IMG/VR virus record: IMGVR_UViG_3300022841_000027
Span: 1-41,934 of that record
DNA from: a virus
Reading direction: 5' to 3' (one strand)
Length of the DNA: 41,934 bases
The notes beneath the pieces are model-generated. The model ran no database searches. It was not told the origin of the DNA and saw only the letters and a program-made list of their open reading frames with translations. Of this stretch, positions 30,267 through 39,881 are shown in pieces (the first letter of the stretch is position 1; each line of letters starts with the position of its first letter). A program made the position numbers and the translations under genes.

Positions 30267-31622
30267 ATGGGATGGGCATCAGGTTTTCGCGCAGGCTCTG
30301 ACATTGCGCAGCGCATAATAGATGGCCGAGAGAAGCGCCAACTAAAAGAGGGCTTGTCCCGCGCTGCAGATCAGTATCGAGTGACTGAGGGTGAGTACGG
30401 CCCCCAGCTAAGTGATAACGTAACACAAGTTCAAGGGCTAAAGCAGCAAGCTATTCAGGGTGGTATGACCCCCGAGATGGCTGCGCAGCAGTACGACCCA
30501 TCTATAGCGGAACTTCAACGCCGCCAAGGGTTGACAGCCCCAGACTTTTCTGTTGGTAGCAGAGGCATAAACTACGGCACTCGCCAAGAAGCCAGCGTGG
30601 TGGCGCAGCCGCAGGTTATGCAGGCGCAAGCCCAAGCCTACGAATCCATGGGGCAGCCAGAAAAGGCTGGAAGTTTGCGTGCTGATGCGCAAAGAATGGA
30701 GGCCACCGGCCTAGAAATCAAAGGGCTGCAGCGCGGGCAGAAGCTCGCCGATAGTATCGAAGTCGCAAATAAAACTACCGCCGATTTTGCCAAGGGGCTT
30801 TCTACTGACGCAGAGGGTAACCCCCGCAACCTTAGCACTGAAGACTTATTAGCCATCATGCAAAACCGAATTGGTGCGTTCCAAAGTGCTAGTTTGTTTG
30901 ATGAGGCGAACAAAGTAACTGATTCGTACTTTAAGATGCAGGACAACGTTTTTAAAGCTAACGAGCGAACCTTGGGGGCTGATTTGCGAAAAACCATAGC
31001 TAGCGGCAGCTTAGACGCTTTCGGCCGGTTCTATGATAAGTATGTTCTAGACGGCGCTAAAGTAACGTCCGTCACGCAGGGTAAAGACGGCGCTATTACC
31101 GTCAGTCGCCAGACCGACGACGGTAGGGCGCTACCCCCAATTAAAGTTGGCAGCCTTGATGAGATGCGCGCCACCTTGGAGACGTTCCAAGACTCAGCGG
31201 CGCTACGCAACTTTAGCCAGCAGTCTTTTAGCAACAACATGGAGACTGCACGTCTAGCCCAAGGTGCGCAGAGTATGGCGGAAACCGCACGAAGTAACCT
31301 AGTTACTGAAGGCCAAGGTGCGCAGCGTATTGGCTTGGCCGAAGACACAGCCGCATTAGATAAGTGGCGGACGATGCAAACTGCGCCGCTACAGGAAGCT
31401 ATTCTGAAAGAGGAGCTGAAAATTAAGCAGCTACAGGCGTCCGGTAAAATAACGGAAGCTGACTATCTAAATGCCGCCTCTCGCATCATGGCTGTAGACC
31501 CCTCAGCAGACCCAGCGGAAGTTGGAGCAGCAGTTCGGGCCATGGCGGCGGCAGTAACTGGTCGCGCCGCGCCGGAAGACAACATTAGTAGGCTGATAAA
31601 ATTGATGCAGCAAAACCAATAG
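30267..31622 (+). CDS. Internal virion (DNA-ejection) protein (451 aa)
   Basis: ATG 30267 has a perfect GGAGG upstream and starts 1 nt after the previous stop. The 451-residue protein is Gln/Ala-rich and almost fully helical (RQLKEGLSRAADQYRVTEG, AQAYESMGQPEKAGSLRADA, ETARLAQGAQSMAETARSNL). This is the composition of podoviral internal core/ejection proteins (analogues of T7 gp14-gp16), and it lies between the S74 protein and the giant protein. No enzymatic motif. It is probably ejected with the giant protein to help cross the envelope. Confidence 0.8.
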   Translation: MGWASGFRAGSDIAQRIIDGREKRQLKEGLSRAADQYRVTEGEYGPQLSDNVTQVQGLKQQAIQGGMTPEMAAQQYDPSIAELQRRQGLTAPDFSVGSRGINYGTRQEASVVAQPQVMQAQAQAYESMGQPEKAGSLRADAQRMEATGLEIKGLQRGQKLADSIEVANKTTADFAKGLSTDAEGNPRNLSTEDLLAIMQNRIGAFQSASLFDEANKVTDSYFKMQDNVFKANERTLGADLRKTIASGSLDAFGRFYDKYVLDGAKVTSVTQGKDGAITVSRQTDDGRALPPIKVGSLDEMRATLETFQDSAALRNFSQQSFSNNMETARLAQGAQSMAETARSNLVTEGQGAQRIGLAEDTAALDKWRTMQTAPLQEAILKEELKIKQLQASGKITEADYLNAASRIMAVDPSADPAEVGAAVRAMAAAVTGRAAPEDNISRLIKLMQQNQ

Positions 31623-31654
31623 CGCAATGGCTGCAGGTCTGACACAATAGGGCC

Positions 31655-31663
31655 TGTTATAAA
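31655..31663 (+). promoter_or_regulatory. Possible extended -10 promoter before the giant gene
   Basis: The sequence tgttataaa fits TG-n-TATAAA (TG at 31655-31656, TATAAA at 31658-31663). No -35 at proper spacing was found, so it would act as an extended -10 promoter. Transcription would start near 31670, just before ATG 31675, like the capsid promoter. Confidence 0.4.
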
Positions 31664-31674
31664 AAGGCTCCCCG

Positions 31675-34600
31675 ATGGCAAATATTGATCGCTTACGACA
31701 GGCTTTTCCCAACTTAAAAAACGCTGACGACGCCACGGTGATAGGAGAAGCTGCTAGGCTCAGTGGGGCTTCCTACTCTCAGGTTGCGGAAATGCTAGGC
31801 GTGGCCCCTGAAGGAGGCTTGGCCGGTTTTGGTAGGCAGTTTATGGGCGGTCTTACTGTAGATGCCCCCGAGCAAGTAGGCAAAGCCTTCCTAGACTTGC
31901 AGTCCCGCGCAAAGGGAGTTGCGGACACTATTGGAATTGACCGGTTTTTCCCGTCTGCCTATAGTGATGCGGAGTCAGCCGCTACAACGGCTAGAGGGCT
32001 AGTAGACTCCGCCCAAAAGCGCCAGTCTAGATTTGAGCCAGATACTAGAGATCAAGGTGTCGTGTCGGAAGTACTCGGTATGGGTGCTAGAGGCTTGGGC
32101 GCGGCGCTGCCATCCCTAGTTACTACTATTGCTAACCCCTACCTTGGGGGGGCCCTAGCGTTTGGGCAGTATGGCGGGTCTTCTTCCTTTGACACACGTA
32201 AAAAAGTACTGGAGGCTGGCGGTACGCAAGAAGAAGCAGACCTTGCGGCCACTAAAGTTTTTGGTATTCAGGGCGGTCTTGAGGCCGCTACTAACGTAGT
32301 TACTGCTGGTTTAGCTAGACCAGTCAAAGACCTCAGCGTAGGTCTTGCAAAGTCTCTCGGGGTAACTGGGCAAGCCGTGACAACTAAGGGCGTAGCAAAA
32401 GCGCTAGCCAACCCAACCGCGTGGAAAGACGCCGGTAAGGCGTACGTTAAGTCTGTTGCGCTAAACACAATTACTGAGCCAACTCAGGATTTACTCACTC
32501 GCGCCGTTGAAGTAGACGCTGGCGTAACCCCGGATTCTTCGGCGTTAGAAACCGCCATTGAGTCCGCCAAAGGTGGCTTTGGCATGGGTGTTTTGTTAGG
32601 CCCGCTGTTCGTTGGCCAAGCCAAGTCCCGTACAAACCGCGCTAAAACTTTTAAAAATGCACTGGAAAATCCGGATGCTCCGCCAGAAGCTAAGGCCTTG
32701 GCTCAGGATATGGTTATGTCCGCCGCTCGGGAGCAGGGTGTAGCGGATGCTGACGTAGGTTCTTGGTTTAACGAACAGTTAACTGCCGAAGATGCGCGCA
32801 ATGATGCGCTGTCTGAGTTGGAAAAGTACGCTAATTTGAGTAAAACTTATGGCAGCGAAAGCGCCATGGGTAGGGCTGAGGGTGTGTCTCTAGAACAGCA
32901 AATCAACCAGCTAGTTGCGGCTGCTAGACTTGAGGAAATGGGTGTCCCGGCAGGAGAAACCGAAGTAGGTCTGTCAGAAGCAAGCAAAAAAACTAAGGCA
33001 AAATCATACGCGGCTCAGTTTGAGGAAGCTTTTGCTGAACCCAGCGGGCAGTTTGCCAATGACCCCGCGACCGGTGTCGAGCGCGAACTCAGCGTTGGTG
33101 AAGCCATGCTTATGCAAGCTGGCGTACCTTTCTCGCCCCCTAGCACAGAGACAGAAGCTAAGCCTAACGCCGCCAAGCAAATTCTTACGCCAGCGCAGCA
33201 GCGCCTGATTGACGCCGGAGTAAACCCATACCAGCGTGGTGCATCCAAGAAAGCTACCGACGTACTAGACAAGATTTCAGCTAGTGGCTTGCCGGAGGAT
33301 GTTACTGCGCCAGTTCTTACGCTGCTGCAGGATTCTAAGTTCAAAGCCGCCGACGCCATGCTTACAAAGCTGTACGCAGAGGCGGAATTAGCAAAGGTAC
33401 GGAATGTCAGCCAAACAACTACCCCTGTCTCTGGAGCTGCAGGATTGCTACCTACTGGGGGCGTTGACGTTCTCGGAGGCGTGGGAGCTGCAGGACTTGC
33501 TCCTGCTGGAGTCGGACAATCTGGAGCTGACCTCGGAACAGTACCCACAGCTGGAGAAGCTAATGTTGTATCAACTGTGCCCCGTAAACGAGCTCCCACT
33601 GTAGCGCCTACCGTTTCTTCTACTACCCCTACTGTTGCTGTAGCACCTACTAACACTGCGGCTCCATTTGAAGCCGACACAGTAGACGAGAACACCCTAG
33701 AAATTGCCCGTATGACAGGCCAAGAGGGGTTAGCCAACGTCGTTGCTCAAGAGCAGGAGGGTAGCCGTGCAGATGAAGTGGAGCTGGACGAAGCCGCAGT
33801 ACAAGCTGTAATTGAGGCTAGGCTTGCGTCTTCGCAGAATAAAGACCGTGATCGCGCCATTATTAACGAGTACCTTGCGGTGCTTCGCGCTCCTAATTCT
33901 GTGGGTAAGGCGGCGCTAAAAGAGGCAATAGCCAGTAAATATGGAATAAAAGACAAGGATTTGGCCAAGATAGGCAATCCCACTGAATTGGTAAAAGCTG
34001 CTGGCGCTATGGGTTTTAGTGCGGAGCAAGCGCGCTTAGCATTTAACGTGCGAGACACTACCAAGGCTGCAGCCGGAGCTGACGCTACGACGACCAGCCA
34101 ATTAAAAGAGCGCCTGAAGAAAGTAAACGCAAAGATTACTAAGGCTACTGCAGTAGGGGCTACAACTACTCCTGAAGTTAGATTAGAGCTACAAAACCAA
34201 AGAATCTCCCTAGAAAGCGAAATCGCTGACGCTACTAAGGCGCAGGGTGCGAATATGAGTGCTGAGCTAGCTACGGCTGGTTTTACTGCCGACGAGAAGG
34301 GCAACGGTGGTTTTGGTATGGACGACAGTCGCTACTGGGCTGAACTAGAAGATGACGCTACGCCAGCCACTCAGATTATTGCGCTTGCTGATAAGTTGGA
34401 TGCCTTAGAAAATGCCTTGGCAGAGTTTGAGGCCCTAGGTAATGCAGAAGCTGTAGCCCAAATACGCGGTGAGCTAGATAAAGCACAAACTGCCCTAGAC
34501 GCTAAGATGGCGCAAGTCAACGCGCAGGCGCTCGCTGCCAAAAAAGGAAAACCGACGGATGCTAAAGCAGCGACACCAAAGGTAGTAACTAGGAAACAAG

Positions 34601-37600
34601 TTACGGCCCCCAAGAAAGGAGCGCAAATAATTGACTTGGCCGCTAAGCTAAAAGAAAAAGCTGACGCCGCCGAAGACTTGGCTGGCTTTGATGAGCTGGC
34701 TAAGGCTGTAGCTGCAGAAAATATCTCTGCGGTGAGGGAAGCGGCCGCTAAGCTGCGCGGTCTAAGCATGCTCATGGAGCGTGCGGATAAATCTTTGGAG
34801 TCCGCAGCTAGAGACCCCCAAGGTCGAGTTGCTGGCCTAAGCATTGCTGTTCAGTTAGATAGCTACTTGCGGGAGTACATAGCTATTTCTGAAGACGCCG
34901 ACGCGGCGTTAGCCGGGGAGCGAGAGGGTGCCGATTTGGTAGCCAGAGCAGAGGCTATCTCCAACGAAGAAGCCCTTTCTGATATTAGAGAGCTATCGTC
35001 CCTCATGGAGGATGTCAATAAACAACGGGCGGAGATGGCTAACTTCGTGGAGACGCCATTTATGGCGGCGGAGCGCGCGTGGGACGCTGAAGTACAGACG
35101 TACGATAGCGGCCCTCTGTTTGAAAACTTGACTAGAGACCAACAACAAGACTTTATTGAGTTTGGTGAGGCTAACTGGGGCCCTGCAGACGTAACGTTAA
35201 TGCTGGCGAAAATCCAAAACACGACAATACCGGTAGCTAACGACGCAGATATGCGTAAAGTGCAGGTAGGAGAGCGTGTAGGCATTACGGCGGATGACAT
35301 TAGTTTCAGTGGTGTGCGGACTACGCCAGAGCTCCTTCGCCGCTACCCCGGAATTGATCGCTCGCTATCTGCATTTGAGAAAGACGGTATGTCTCACCTC
35401 ATGGACGCAGTAGACTACTGGCTTGTGGTGGACAACTCTGTAGACTTCGACGCGGCTGTATTCCCCTTGGACGGTAAGCGAGTCTTGGCGTTCCGTCTCG
35501 GCGTGCTGGGTGTAGAGAACAGCGCGTTCTTATCCGCCAACCATGAGATAGGCCACGTAGCCGACAACGTATACGACGACGCCGGTGTTTACTCTGGCGT
35601 AGCTCAGCTAAACGTGCGCATAGTTGAGGGCAAAGCCCGTGGCATGGGGGCCGTAGCTAGAGACATCATTACTGCCGTAGAAAACAACACCAGTGCTGCG
35701 CTAACTGCGCACTTCGCTTACCCGCTGGGCAGCAACATTACAAAAACAGACCGCATGCGTGAAGAGCTATTTGCTCAACTGTGGGCTGCGCGTTCCGACC
35801 CAGTACTCCGCGAAGAGCTAGCTAATACAATGCCATTCGCATTTGATTTTATAGAGGATGTATATGAAGCAGAGAAATCAAAAGCTAGTAGACCAGCTAG
35901 CACAGCGAGCGCTACAGCAGCGCCTGAAGCAACAACGCAACCCAAAGCCAATCAAAGCGATATTCGAGCCCCGAGGAACGTTCCTGCGGGAAGCATCCGA
36001 CGCAAAGCCAGAACAACCAAGCGCAACATAGACAAACTACCAAAAGCGCTACAAGACCCGGTAAGGAATTCTGTTGACGCGCTTATGGATTTCGGAAACA
36101 AAACGCTCGATACCCTAGGTTTTACTAGCGACCTAATCGAGCGCGCTGTGAAAGCCGGTGTTGGTTCCGCAGAGCTTATTGGCCGGCACCTCAAAGACAC
36201 CAAGACACGTACGGGCGAACTCACCTCCAACATTAACAAAATTTTGGAGATGTACTTAGACCTTCCAGAAGTAGACCGAGGCACTGGTACGCGCAGCGTT
36301 AACCGCTTTTTGTTTGACTCTACTAGAGAAGGCAAGTGGGGCTACGGAAAATTTGCTGACCCAGAGATGGCAGCTAGGTTCGCACTACTGTCCCCGGAAA
36401 GTCAGGCATTTGTTAAGGCTGTGTTTGCTCATGGCGACAAGATGCTGGCGCTAAAAAAGAAAACTGTGCTTGACGCCACCCAGACTTCATATGACGGTCG
36501 TATTGCCGACGCTGTAGCCGCTGGAAACACCACCAAAGCGGCTAGTCTTACAAGAGACAAAGCTGCCGCTCTCAAAAAGTACGAGTCGCTGTTTAAGATA
36601 AGCGAAGGCAAGCCGTACGCTCCTATAAAGCGTGCAGGTAACTACGTGGTAGTGGCCAAGTCAAAGGCTTACATTGCCGCCGAAAACGCAGAGGTTAAAG
36701 ACGCTAAGGCGATAGCGCAACTGGAATCTAGTGGAGACCACTACCACGTAACCTTTACCGACAGCAAAGGCGAGGCTCGCGCACTCCAGCGTCAACTAGA
36801 TGAGCAGGGTTCGTTCGACACCATAAACATTGGTGCGCTAGACCAGCAGGTCGACAACCTCTACAACAACACTAGTTCGCTGAAGGAGCTTCTCAAGCTG
36901 AAAGAAGCAGCTAGGGACTTAGACGATGTAGACGCAAAGGCGGCGGGCAAACTATCCGGCGTTATTGCGGACTTGTACTTGAACGCTTTGGCCGACGGCG
37001 GCGCTCGCAAATCTGAGATGCGCCGCAAGGGTGTTGACGGCGAGGTAGACATGGTTCGCTCCTTTGCTTCGCAGGGAATGGCGGATGCGTCCTTTATAGC
37101 TAATGCGGAGTTTGGCCCTAAAGTCCAAGCGGCGCTACGACGCGCCAAGACTGAGTCTACTAGCGGCGGGGACACCCTGCGCAAAACTGAGCTGCGCAAC
37201 GAACTGGTTCGCCGCTACCTGCAGACTATGGACTACACATCTAATCCGTGGATAAGCAAGCTGCTCAGGATGTCGTCAATTCACTACTTGGCAACTAGCC
37301 CTGCCTACTACCTCCAAAACGGTACCCAGCCATGGCTAATGTCTCAGCCACTAATGGCGGGTAGACATGGGTACTTCAAGTCTGCAAAGGCGCTTTCAGA
37401 CGCGTACGGAGAACTTGGGGAGATGATAAAAAGCGCTAGCGTGTTTACTCAGCAGTTTGACTTTGACAAAGTACCAGCTGATGTCCGTCCTGCCATTAAA
37501 GAACTGGCCAACCGGGATATGATCGACTTGGGTATTGACTCCGAAATGGGCGAGTTCCGAGTTGGTGGCGAGGGTAAAGTAGCCGAGAAATGGAACGCCG

Positions 37601-38766
37601 TGGATAAGGGCTTGCGCCTGATGGTGCAAAAAGTTGAGGCCATAAACCGCGTGTCTACTGCTGCTGCTTCGTACAGGTTGGAGTTTGCAAAAAGCGGAGA
37701 CGTAGCGCAGTCCTTGAAGTACGCAGAAAAAATCCTGCAGGACAGCCACGGGGATTACTCTTCGTTTAACGCGCCGCGTGTCTTCAACACCAACTTTGGG
37801 CGGATAGCTCTGCAATTCCGAAAGTTTCAGCTTATACAGATGGGCTACTACGCGAAGCTGCTCGACAACTCTTTTCGCGGGGACGATAAAATTGCTGCGA
37901 GACAAGCCCTTGGGTATTCTCTGGCCCACACTGCCGCGTTAGCCGGTGTAAAAGGCGTTCCGCTGTTCACCACTATAGCTTGGGCGATAGGTGCTTTGTT
38001 TGGGGACGATGACGATGAGACCCCCACCGAGTCTAAAGTGCGCAACGCACTCGTAAGCAACTTTGGGGAGACCGTAGCCGACTTGATTATGTACGGCACT
38101 CCTACGCTTGTTGGCGCAGACATCTCCGGCAAAGTGGGAGCTGGTAACGTACTGTCTCTAATGCCTTATAGTCGCGCTGACCTGACGACTACATCCGGCC
38201 AAGCTCAGGCGGTCGGGGAGTTTTTCTTGGGTGCTTCTGGCGGCATGACCGTGAAGATTGCTGACGGTGTCGGCTTGATGGCGCAGGGTGATTGGTACAA
38301 GGGTGTTGAGCAGACAATGCCCAAGGGTATCGCCGACATGTTGAAAGCCGGTCGCTTTGCTTTCTCAGGCCTAACTAGGCGCAACGGCGATATAACCATG
38401 TCTGCCGAAGAAGTAAGCGCTTTGGACACTTTGTGGAAATCCATAGGTATCTCGCCAGTTAAACAGTCTGTTATGTATCAGAAACAGCAAGCCCTGCGCG
38501 ACATGGAGAAGAGCTTGAACTCTGAGTCGTCTCGCATCAAGTCTGACTACGCTAAAGCGGCCCGCGAAAAAGACAAAGGTGGTATGGCAGAAGCTAGGGA
38601 AGAGTGGAAGAAGTTGCAGGACAAGCGCGACACAAATGGTTTCCGTAGGCAAGCAATCTCCGGACTCTTACGCGCCCCTCTGAGGCAGGTTGATCGTGAG
38701 CGTCGAACTGTGGGCGGCGTACAATTTAACAAGAGTAACCAGCGCGCAGCTGAATCGCTACTGTAA
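31675..38766 (+). CDS. Giant polyvalent internal virion protein with metallopeptidase and LPD38-like C-terminus (2363 aa)
   Basis: The protein is one uninterrupted 2,363-residue frame. The N-terminal 330 residues include a hydrophobic Gly-rich segment (ALPSLVTTIANPYLGGALAF), possibly membrane-active. Residues about 577-667 are a low-complexity Pro/Thr/Val/Ala linker. A zinc-peptidase motif HEIGH is at 1290-1294 (in SANHEIGHVADN). A second Ala/Ser/Thr linker is at about 1401-1455. The region about 1820-2100, with SSIHYLATSPAYYLQNGTQP and AHTAALAGVKGVPLF, resembles the large-polyvalent-protein domain LPD38. The end is basic (SGLLRAPLRQVDRERRTVGG). Polyvalent proteins are packaged with the DNA and ejected into the host. 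The peptidase may open the envelope or cleave host proteins after entry. Start ATG 31675 with AAAAAGG upstream. Confidence 0.9.
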   Translation: MANIDRLRQAFPNLKNADDATVIGEAARLSGASYSQVAEMLGVAPEGGLAGFGRQFMGGLTVDAPEQVGKAFLDLQSRAKGVADTIGIDRFFPSAYSDAESAATTARGLVDSAQKRQSRFEPDTRDQGVVSEVLGMGARGLGAALPSLVTTIANPYLGGALAFGQYGGSSSFDTRKKVLEAGGTQEEADLAATKVFGIQGGLEAATNVVTAGLARPVKDLSVGLAKSLGVTGQAVTTKGVAKALANPTAWKDAGKAYVKSVALNTITEPTQDLLTRAVEVDAGVTPDSSALETAIESAKGGFGMGVLLGPLFVGQAKSRTNRAKTFKNALENPDAPPEAKALAQDMVMSAAREQGVADADVGSWFNEQLTAEDARNDALSELEKYANLSKTYGSESAMGRAEGVSLEQQINQLVAAARLEEMGVPAGETEVGLSEASKKTKAKSYAAQFEEAFAEPSGQFANDPATGVERELSVGEAMLMQAGVPFSPPSTETEAKPNAAKQILTPAQQRLIDAGVNPYQRGASKKATDVLDKISASGLPEDVTAPVLTLLQDSKFKAADAMLTKLYAEAELAKVRNVSQTTTPVSGAAGLLPTGGVDVLGGVGAAGLAPAGVGQSGADLGTVPTAGEANVVSTVPRKRAPTVAPTVSSTTPTVAVAPTNTAAPFEADTVDENTLEIARMTGQEGLANVVAQEQEGSRADEVELDEAAVQAVIEARLASSQNKDRDRAIINEYLAVLRAPNSVGKAALKEAIASKYGIKDKDLAKIGNPTELVKAAGAMGFSAEQARLAFNVRDTTKAAAGADATTTSQLKERLKKVNAKITKATAVGATTTPEVRLELQNQRISLESEIADATKAQGANMSAELATAGFTADEKGNGGFGMDDSRYWAELEDDATPATQIIALADKLDALENALAEFEALGNAEAVAQIRGELDKAQTALDAKMAQVNAQALAAKKGKPTDAKAATPKVVTRKQVTAPKKGAQIIDLAAKLKEKADAAEDLAGFDELAKAVAAENISAVREAAAKLRGLSMLMERADKSLESAARDPQGRVAGLSIAVQLDSYLREYIAISEDADAALAGEREGADLVARAEAISNEEALSDIRELSSLMEDVNKQRAEMANFVETPFMAAERAWDAEVQTYDSGPLFENLTRDQQQDFIEFGEANWGPADVTLMLAKIQNTTIPVANDADMRKVQVGERVGITADDISFSGVRTTPELLRRYPGIDRSLSAFEKDGMSHLMDAVDYWLVVDNSVDFDAAVFPLDGKRVLAFRLGVLGVENSAFLSANHEIGHVADNVYDDAGVYSGVAQLNVRIVEGKARGMGAVARDIITAVENNTSAALTAHFAYPLGSNITKTDRMREELFAQLWAARSDPVLREELANTMPFAFDFIEDVYEAEKSKASRPASTASATAAPEATTQPKANQSDIRAPRNVPAGSIRRKARTTKRNIDKLPKALQDPVRNSVDALMDFGNKTLDTLGFTSDLIERAVKAGVGSAELIGRHLKDTKTRTGELTSNINKILEMYLDLPEVDRGTGTRSVNRFLFDSTREGKWGYGKFADPEMAARFALLSPESQAFVKAVFAHGDKMLALKKKTVLDATQTSYDGRIADAVAAGNTTKAASLTRDKAAALKKYESLFKISEGKPYAPIKRAGNYVVVAKSKAYIAAENAEVKDAKAIAQLESSGDHYHVTFTDSKGEARALQRQLDEQGSFDTINIGALDQQVDNLYNNTSSLKELLKLKEAARDLDDVDAKAAGKLSGVIADLYLNALADGGARKSEMRRKGVDGEVDMVRSFASQGMADASFIANAEFGPKVQAALRRAKTESTSGGDTLRKTELRNELVRRYLQTMDYTSNPWISKLLRMSSIHYLATSPAYYLQNGTQPWLMSQPLMAGRHGYFKSAKALSDAYGELGEMIKSASVFTQQFDFDKVPADVRPAIKELANRDMIDLGIDSEMGEFRVGGEGKVAEKWNAVDKGLRLMVQKVEAINRVSTAAASYRLEFAKSGDVAQSLKYAEKILQDSHGDYSSFNAPRVFNTNFGRIALQFRKFQLIQMGYYAKLLDNSFRGDDKIAARQALGYSLAHTAALAGVKGVPLFTTIAWAIGALFGDDDDETPTESKVRNALVSNFGETVADLIMYGTPTLVGADISGKVGAGNVLSLMPYSRADLTTTSGQAQAVGEFFLGASGGMTVKIADGVGLMAQGDWYKGVEQTMPKGIADMLKAGRFAFSGLTRRNGDITMSAEEVSALDTLWKSIGISPVKQSVMYQKQQALRDMEKSLNSESSRIKSDYAKAAREKDKGGMAEAREEWKKLQDKRDTNGFRRQAISGLLRAPLRQVDRERRTVGGVQFNKSNQRAAESLL

Positions 38767-38775
38767 GGAACTAAG

Positions 38776-39060
38776 ATGGCAACTAAAGACCCACGCCTAG
38801 CAAAAGTAGGCGTTGCAGGCTACAACAAGCCTAAAGCAACGCCTAGCCACCCTACCAAAAGCCACGTTGTTGTGGCAAAATTGGGGGACGAAGTGAAGAC
38901 AATTCGTTTCGGGCAGCAAGGTGTAAAAGGTGCGGGTGCAAGCCCCACGTCTGAGAAAGACAAGGCGCGTAAAAAGTCATACTACGCCCGCCATAACGCG
39001 CAAGACTCCAGCCCAGATAAGTTGTCCGCACGCTACTGGTCGCACAAAGTAAAGTGGTAA
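38776..39060 (+). CDS. Small basic conserved protein, KVKW C-terminus (94 aa)
   Basis: The 94-residue basic protein ends with KKSYYARHNAQDSSPDKLSA and RYWSHKVKW. A C-terminal K-x-R-x-x-Y-ARHN...SAxYWxxKVKW pattern is widespread in marine and freshwater phages, near the virion genes. The ribosome site is AAGGAAC. It may be a virion nucleic-acid-binding or decoration protein; function unknown. Confidence 0.75.
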   Translation: MATKDPRLAKVGVAGYNKPKATPSHPTKSHVVVAKLGDEVKTIRFGQQGVKGAGASPTSEKDKARKKSYYARHNAQDSSPDKLSARYWSHKVKW

Positions 39061-39066
39061 CCCTAA

Positions 39067-39318
39067 ATGGATTTAATGATCTGGAACGTAATTCTTAGTG
39101 CGGTAGTAGCAGTCATGGGGTTTTTACTTAAAAGCAGATTCGATGAGATCGACCGCTTGGGTATTTTGCTTAACCGCACCCGCGAAGAAGTAGCCAGAGA
39201 CCACATTACCCGTTCAGAATTCCGCGCGGATATGCAGCAGCTAATGGACAGGTTTGATCGCCTAGACCGTAAGCTGGATAGACTTAATAACGCCACGAAG
39301 CAGGCCCATGACGACTAA
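39067..39318 (+). CDS. Membrane-anchored coiled-coil protein (83 aa)
   Basis: The 83-residue protein starts with a transmembrane helix (IWNVILSAVVAVMGFLLKS, about 5-23) and continues as a charged amphipathic helix able to form a coiled coil (RADMQQLMDRFDRLDRKLDR). The pattern resembles inner-membrane spanins and phage holin accessory proteins. It is far from the other lysis genes (21484-23089), so its role is uncertain. It begins 6 nt after the previous stop without a clear ribosome site. Confidence 0.7.
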   Translation: MDLMIWNVILSAVVAVMGFLLKSRFDEIDRLGILLNRTREEVARDHITRSEFRADMQQLMDRFDRLDRKLDRLNNATKQAHDD

Positions 39319-39490
39319 AAAATCTACGGTTAATTCAGCGGGTGTTTACACCAAGCCAACAATGCGCAAGGCGCTGTTTGAGTCTATCAAAGCGCGAGCT
39401 GTGCAGGGTACGGGTGCAGGGCAATGGAGCGCTAGAAAAGCACAGCTACTGGCAAAAAATTACAAAGCAAAAGGCGGAGGCTATAAATGA
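39308..39490 (+). CDS. Small basic protein, GQWSARKAQLLAKNYK type (60 aa)
   Basis: The 60-residue basic protein (MTTKKSTVNSAGVYTKPTMR, then GAGQWSARKAQLLAKNYKAK) overlaps the preceding gene by 11 nt. The NSAG-YTKPTMRK and GQWSARKAQ-LAK-YKA elements belong to a short protein family frequent in aquatic phages. Rich in Lys, no acidic patch. Probably nucleic-acid-binding or virion-associated. Confidence 0.75.
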   Translation: MTTKKSTVNSAGVYTKPTMRKALFESIKARAVQGTGAGQWSARKAQLLAKNYKAKGGGYK

Positions 39491-39633
39491 GTAAGAACCA
39501 AACACACTACACCCCAGACGGCAAGCTGTACAAAGGCGGCACCCACAAGGTGGGCGGCACGCTAATGACTGGTGCCAAGCACACACCGACCAGCAAGGTG
39601 TTGACACATACGCCGCCAAAGAAAAAGAAATGA
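39487..39633 (+). CDS. Small basic protein (48 aa)
   Basis: The 49-codon frame starts with ATG 39487 overlapping the upstream TGA and ends in the next gene's ATG (ATGA), so it is tightly coupled on both sides. The product (MSKNQTHYTPDGKLYKGGTH onward, ending HTPPKKKK) is rich in Gly, Thr, His and Lys. Pattern-wise it belongs with the surrounding basic mini-proteins. Confidence 0.72.
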   Translation: MSKNQTHYTPDGKLYKGGTHKVGGTLMTGAKHTPTSKVLTHTPPKKKK

Positions 39634-39863
39634 AAACCCCCCAGAAATCCCTGAAAGACTGGGGCAATCAAAATTGGGGAACCAAAAGTGGTAAAAAATC
39701 TTCTGACACTGGTGAGCGGTACCTTCCTGAGTCTGCGATTAAAAGCCTCAGCCCTGCTGAGTACGCTGCGACAACACGCGCAAAACGCGCGGGTACTGCC
39801 AAGGGTAAACAGTTTGTGGCTCAGCCCAAAAAGGTTGCTGCAAAAACCGCGAAGTATCGCTAA
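39630..39863 (+). CDS. Small basic conserved protein, GERYLP-type (77 aa)
   Basis: The 77-residue very basic protein has DWGNQNWGTKSGKKSSDTGE, then RYLPESAIKSLSPAEYAATT and a Lys-rich C-terminus (KGKQFVAQPKKVAAKTAKYR). A (T/S)GERYLP-x-AIK-LS-xEYAATT-xKR pattern with K-rich tail is common near the virion genes of podoviruses. The function is unknown. The extreme charge suggests DNA or RNA binding, perhaps packaged in the capsid. Confidence 0.78.
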   Translation: MKTPQKSLKDWGNQNWGTKSGKKSSDTGERYLPESAIKSLSPAEYAATTRAKRAGTAKGKQFVAQPKKVAAKTAKYR

Positions 39864-39881
39864 CTAACCTAGGAGTATGTA

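Noticed and set aside
33015-33737. Long minus-strand open frame (240 codons) inside the giant gene
   Set aside because: It lies antisense to the low-complexity Pro/Thr/Ala segment of the giant protein. It lacks a ribosome site, and its composition (Ser/Ala/Val-rich) is typical of a shadow frame.
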